DNA of 6,589 bases, taken from positions 1 through 6,589 of the forward strand of contig CAJOMT010000073.1 in assembly GCA_905235815.1 (NCBI GenBank), in the 5' to 3' direction. Below are positions 6,507 through 6,589 of this stretch, one piece after another (the first letter of the stretch is position 1; each line of letters begins with the position of its first letter). Under the pieces are notes generated by a model. That model saw only the letters and a program-made list of their open reading frames with translations, searched no databases and was not told where the DNA came from. The position numbers and the translations under genes were made by a program. Source of the stretch: an uncultured Clostridia bacterium. Its GTDB lineage: Bacteria; Bacillota; Clostridia; Christensenellales; Borkfalkiaceae.

Positions 6507-6589
6507 TTACTTTCTTACTTTTCTCCCAATCCATAACAAAACAATAAATGCCATTATGATGGTTTCGGTTGTTCTTTTTACATCCTTCG
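6507..6589 (-). CDS. Possible 3' end of an upstream gene, cut by the window edge
   Basis: One minus-strand frame is open from the window edge to a TAA at 6509-6507. It would encode 26 residues with a hydrophobic stretch (IIMAFIVLLWIG) and a basic end (RKVRK), which looks like a final membrane segment with a cytosolic tail. It would end 32 bp before the restriction-modification gene and so could belong to the same operon. A second minus-strand frame is also open from the edge to a TGA at 6480-6478 (ending FVTLLKKG), only 3 bp before that gene's ATG. With so little sequence I cannot choose between them, and both could be chance. Confidence 0.28.
   Translation of the reverse strand, partial: KDVKRTTETIIMAFIVLLWIGRKVRK

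Overview
The window is AT-rich bacterial DNA. It has strong AGGAG-type ribosome binding sites, ATG starts and tightly packed genes, which best fits a low-GC Gram-positive host such as a gut or rumen Clostridia relative. That assignment is an inference from composition and family resemblance only. There is no rRNA, tRNA or housekeeping gene to fix the taxon.

Layout, read in the direction of transcription (right to left, minus strand): (1) 6478-6589 is the edge of the window, possibly carrying the 3' end of an upstream gene. (2) 6474-2410 encodes a 1354-residue single-polypeptide restriction-modification enzyme. It has an N-terminal GIY-YIG/T5orf172-like domain, a superfamily 2 helicase motor, an acidic linker, an Eco57I-type adenine methylase (NPPY) and a C-terminal target-recognition region. 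(3) 2403-1498 encodes a 301-residue protein that resembles the DUF6414 family. (4) 1505-330 encodes a 391-residue ATPase with one Clp/Hsp100-type AAA+ module, in which the Walker B glutamate is replaced by lysine. The gaps are 6 bp between the first two genes and an 8-bp overlap between the second and third, so the three genes look like one operon.

The left 329 bp hold no convincing gene but are not featureless. They contain three T-tracts spaced about 10 bp apart (268-294), a perfect 10-bp inverted repeat with a T-run that reads as a plus-strand terminator (233-275), and a near-consensus sigma-70-type promoter pointing left (232-204). Beyond that is a GC-richer, hairpin-rich stretch (1-197) that could be a minus-strand leader or small RNA.

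The simplest reading is a defence cassette. The large enzyme would methylate self DNA and translocate on and cut unmethylated DNA. The two small downstream genes are not standard restriction-modification subunits and may form an accessory or separate defence module. The association is seen in the sequence; the joint function is inferred.
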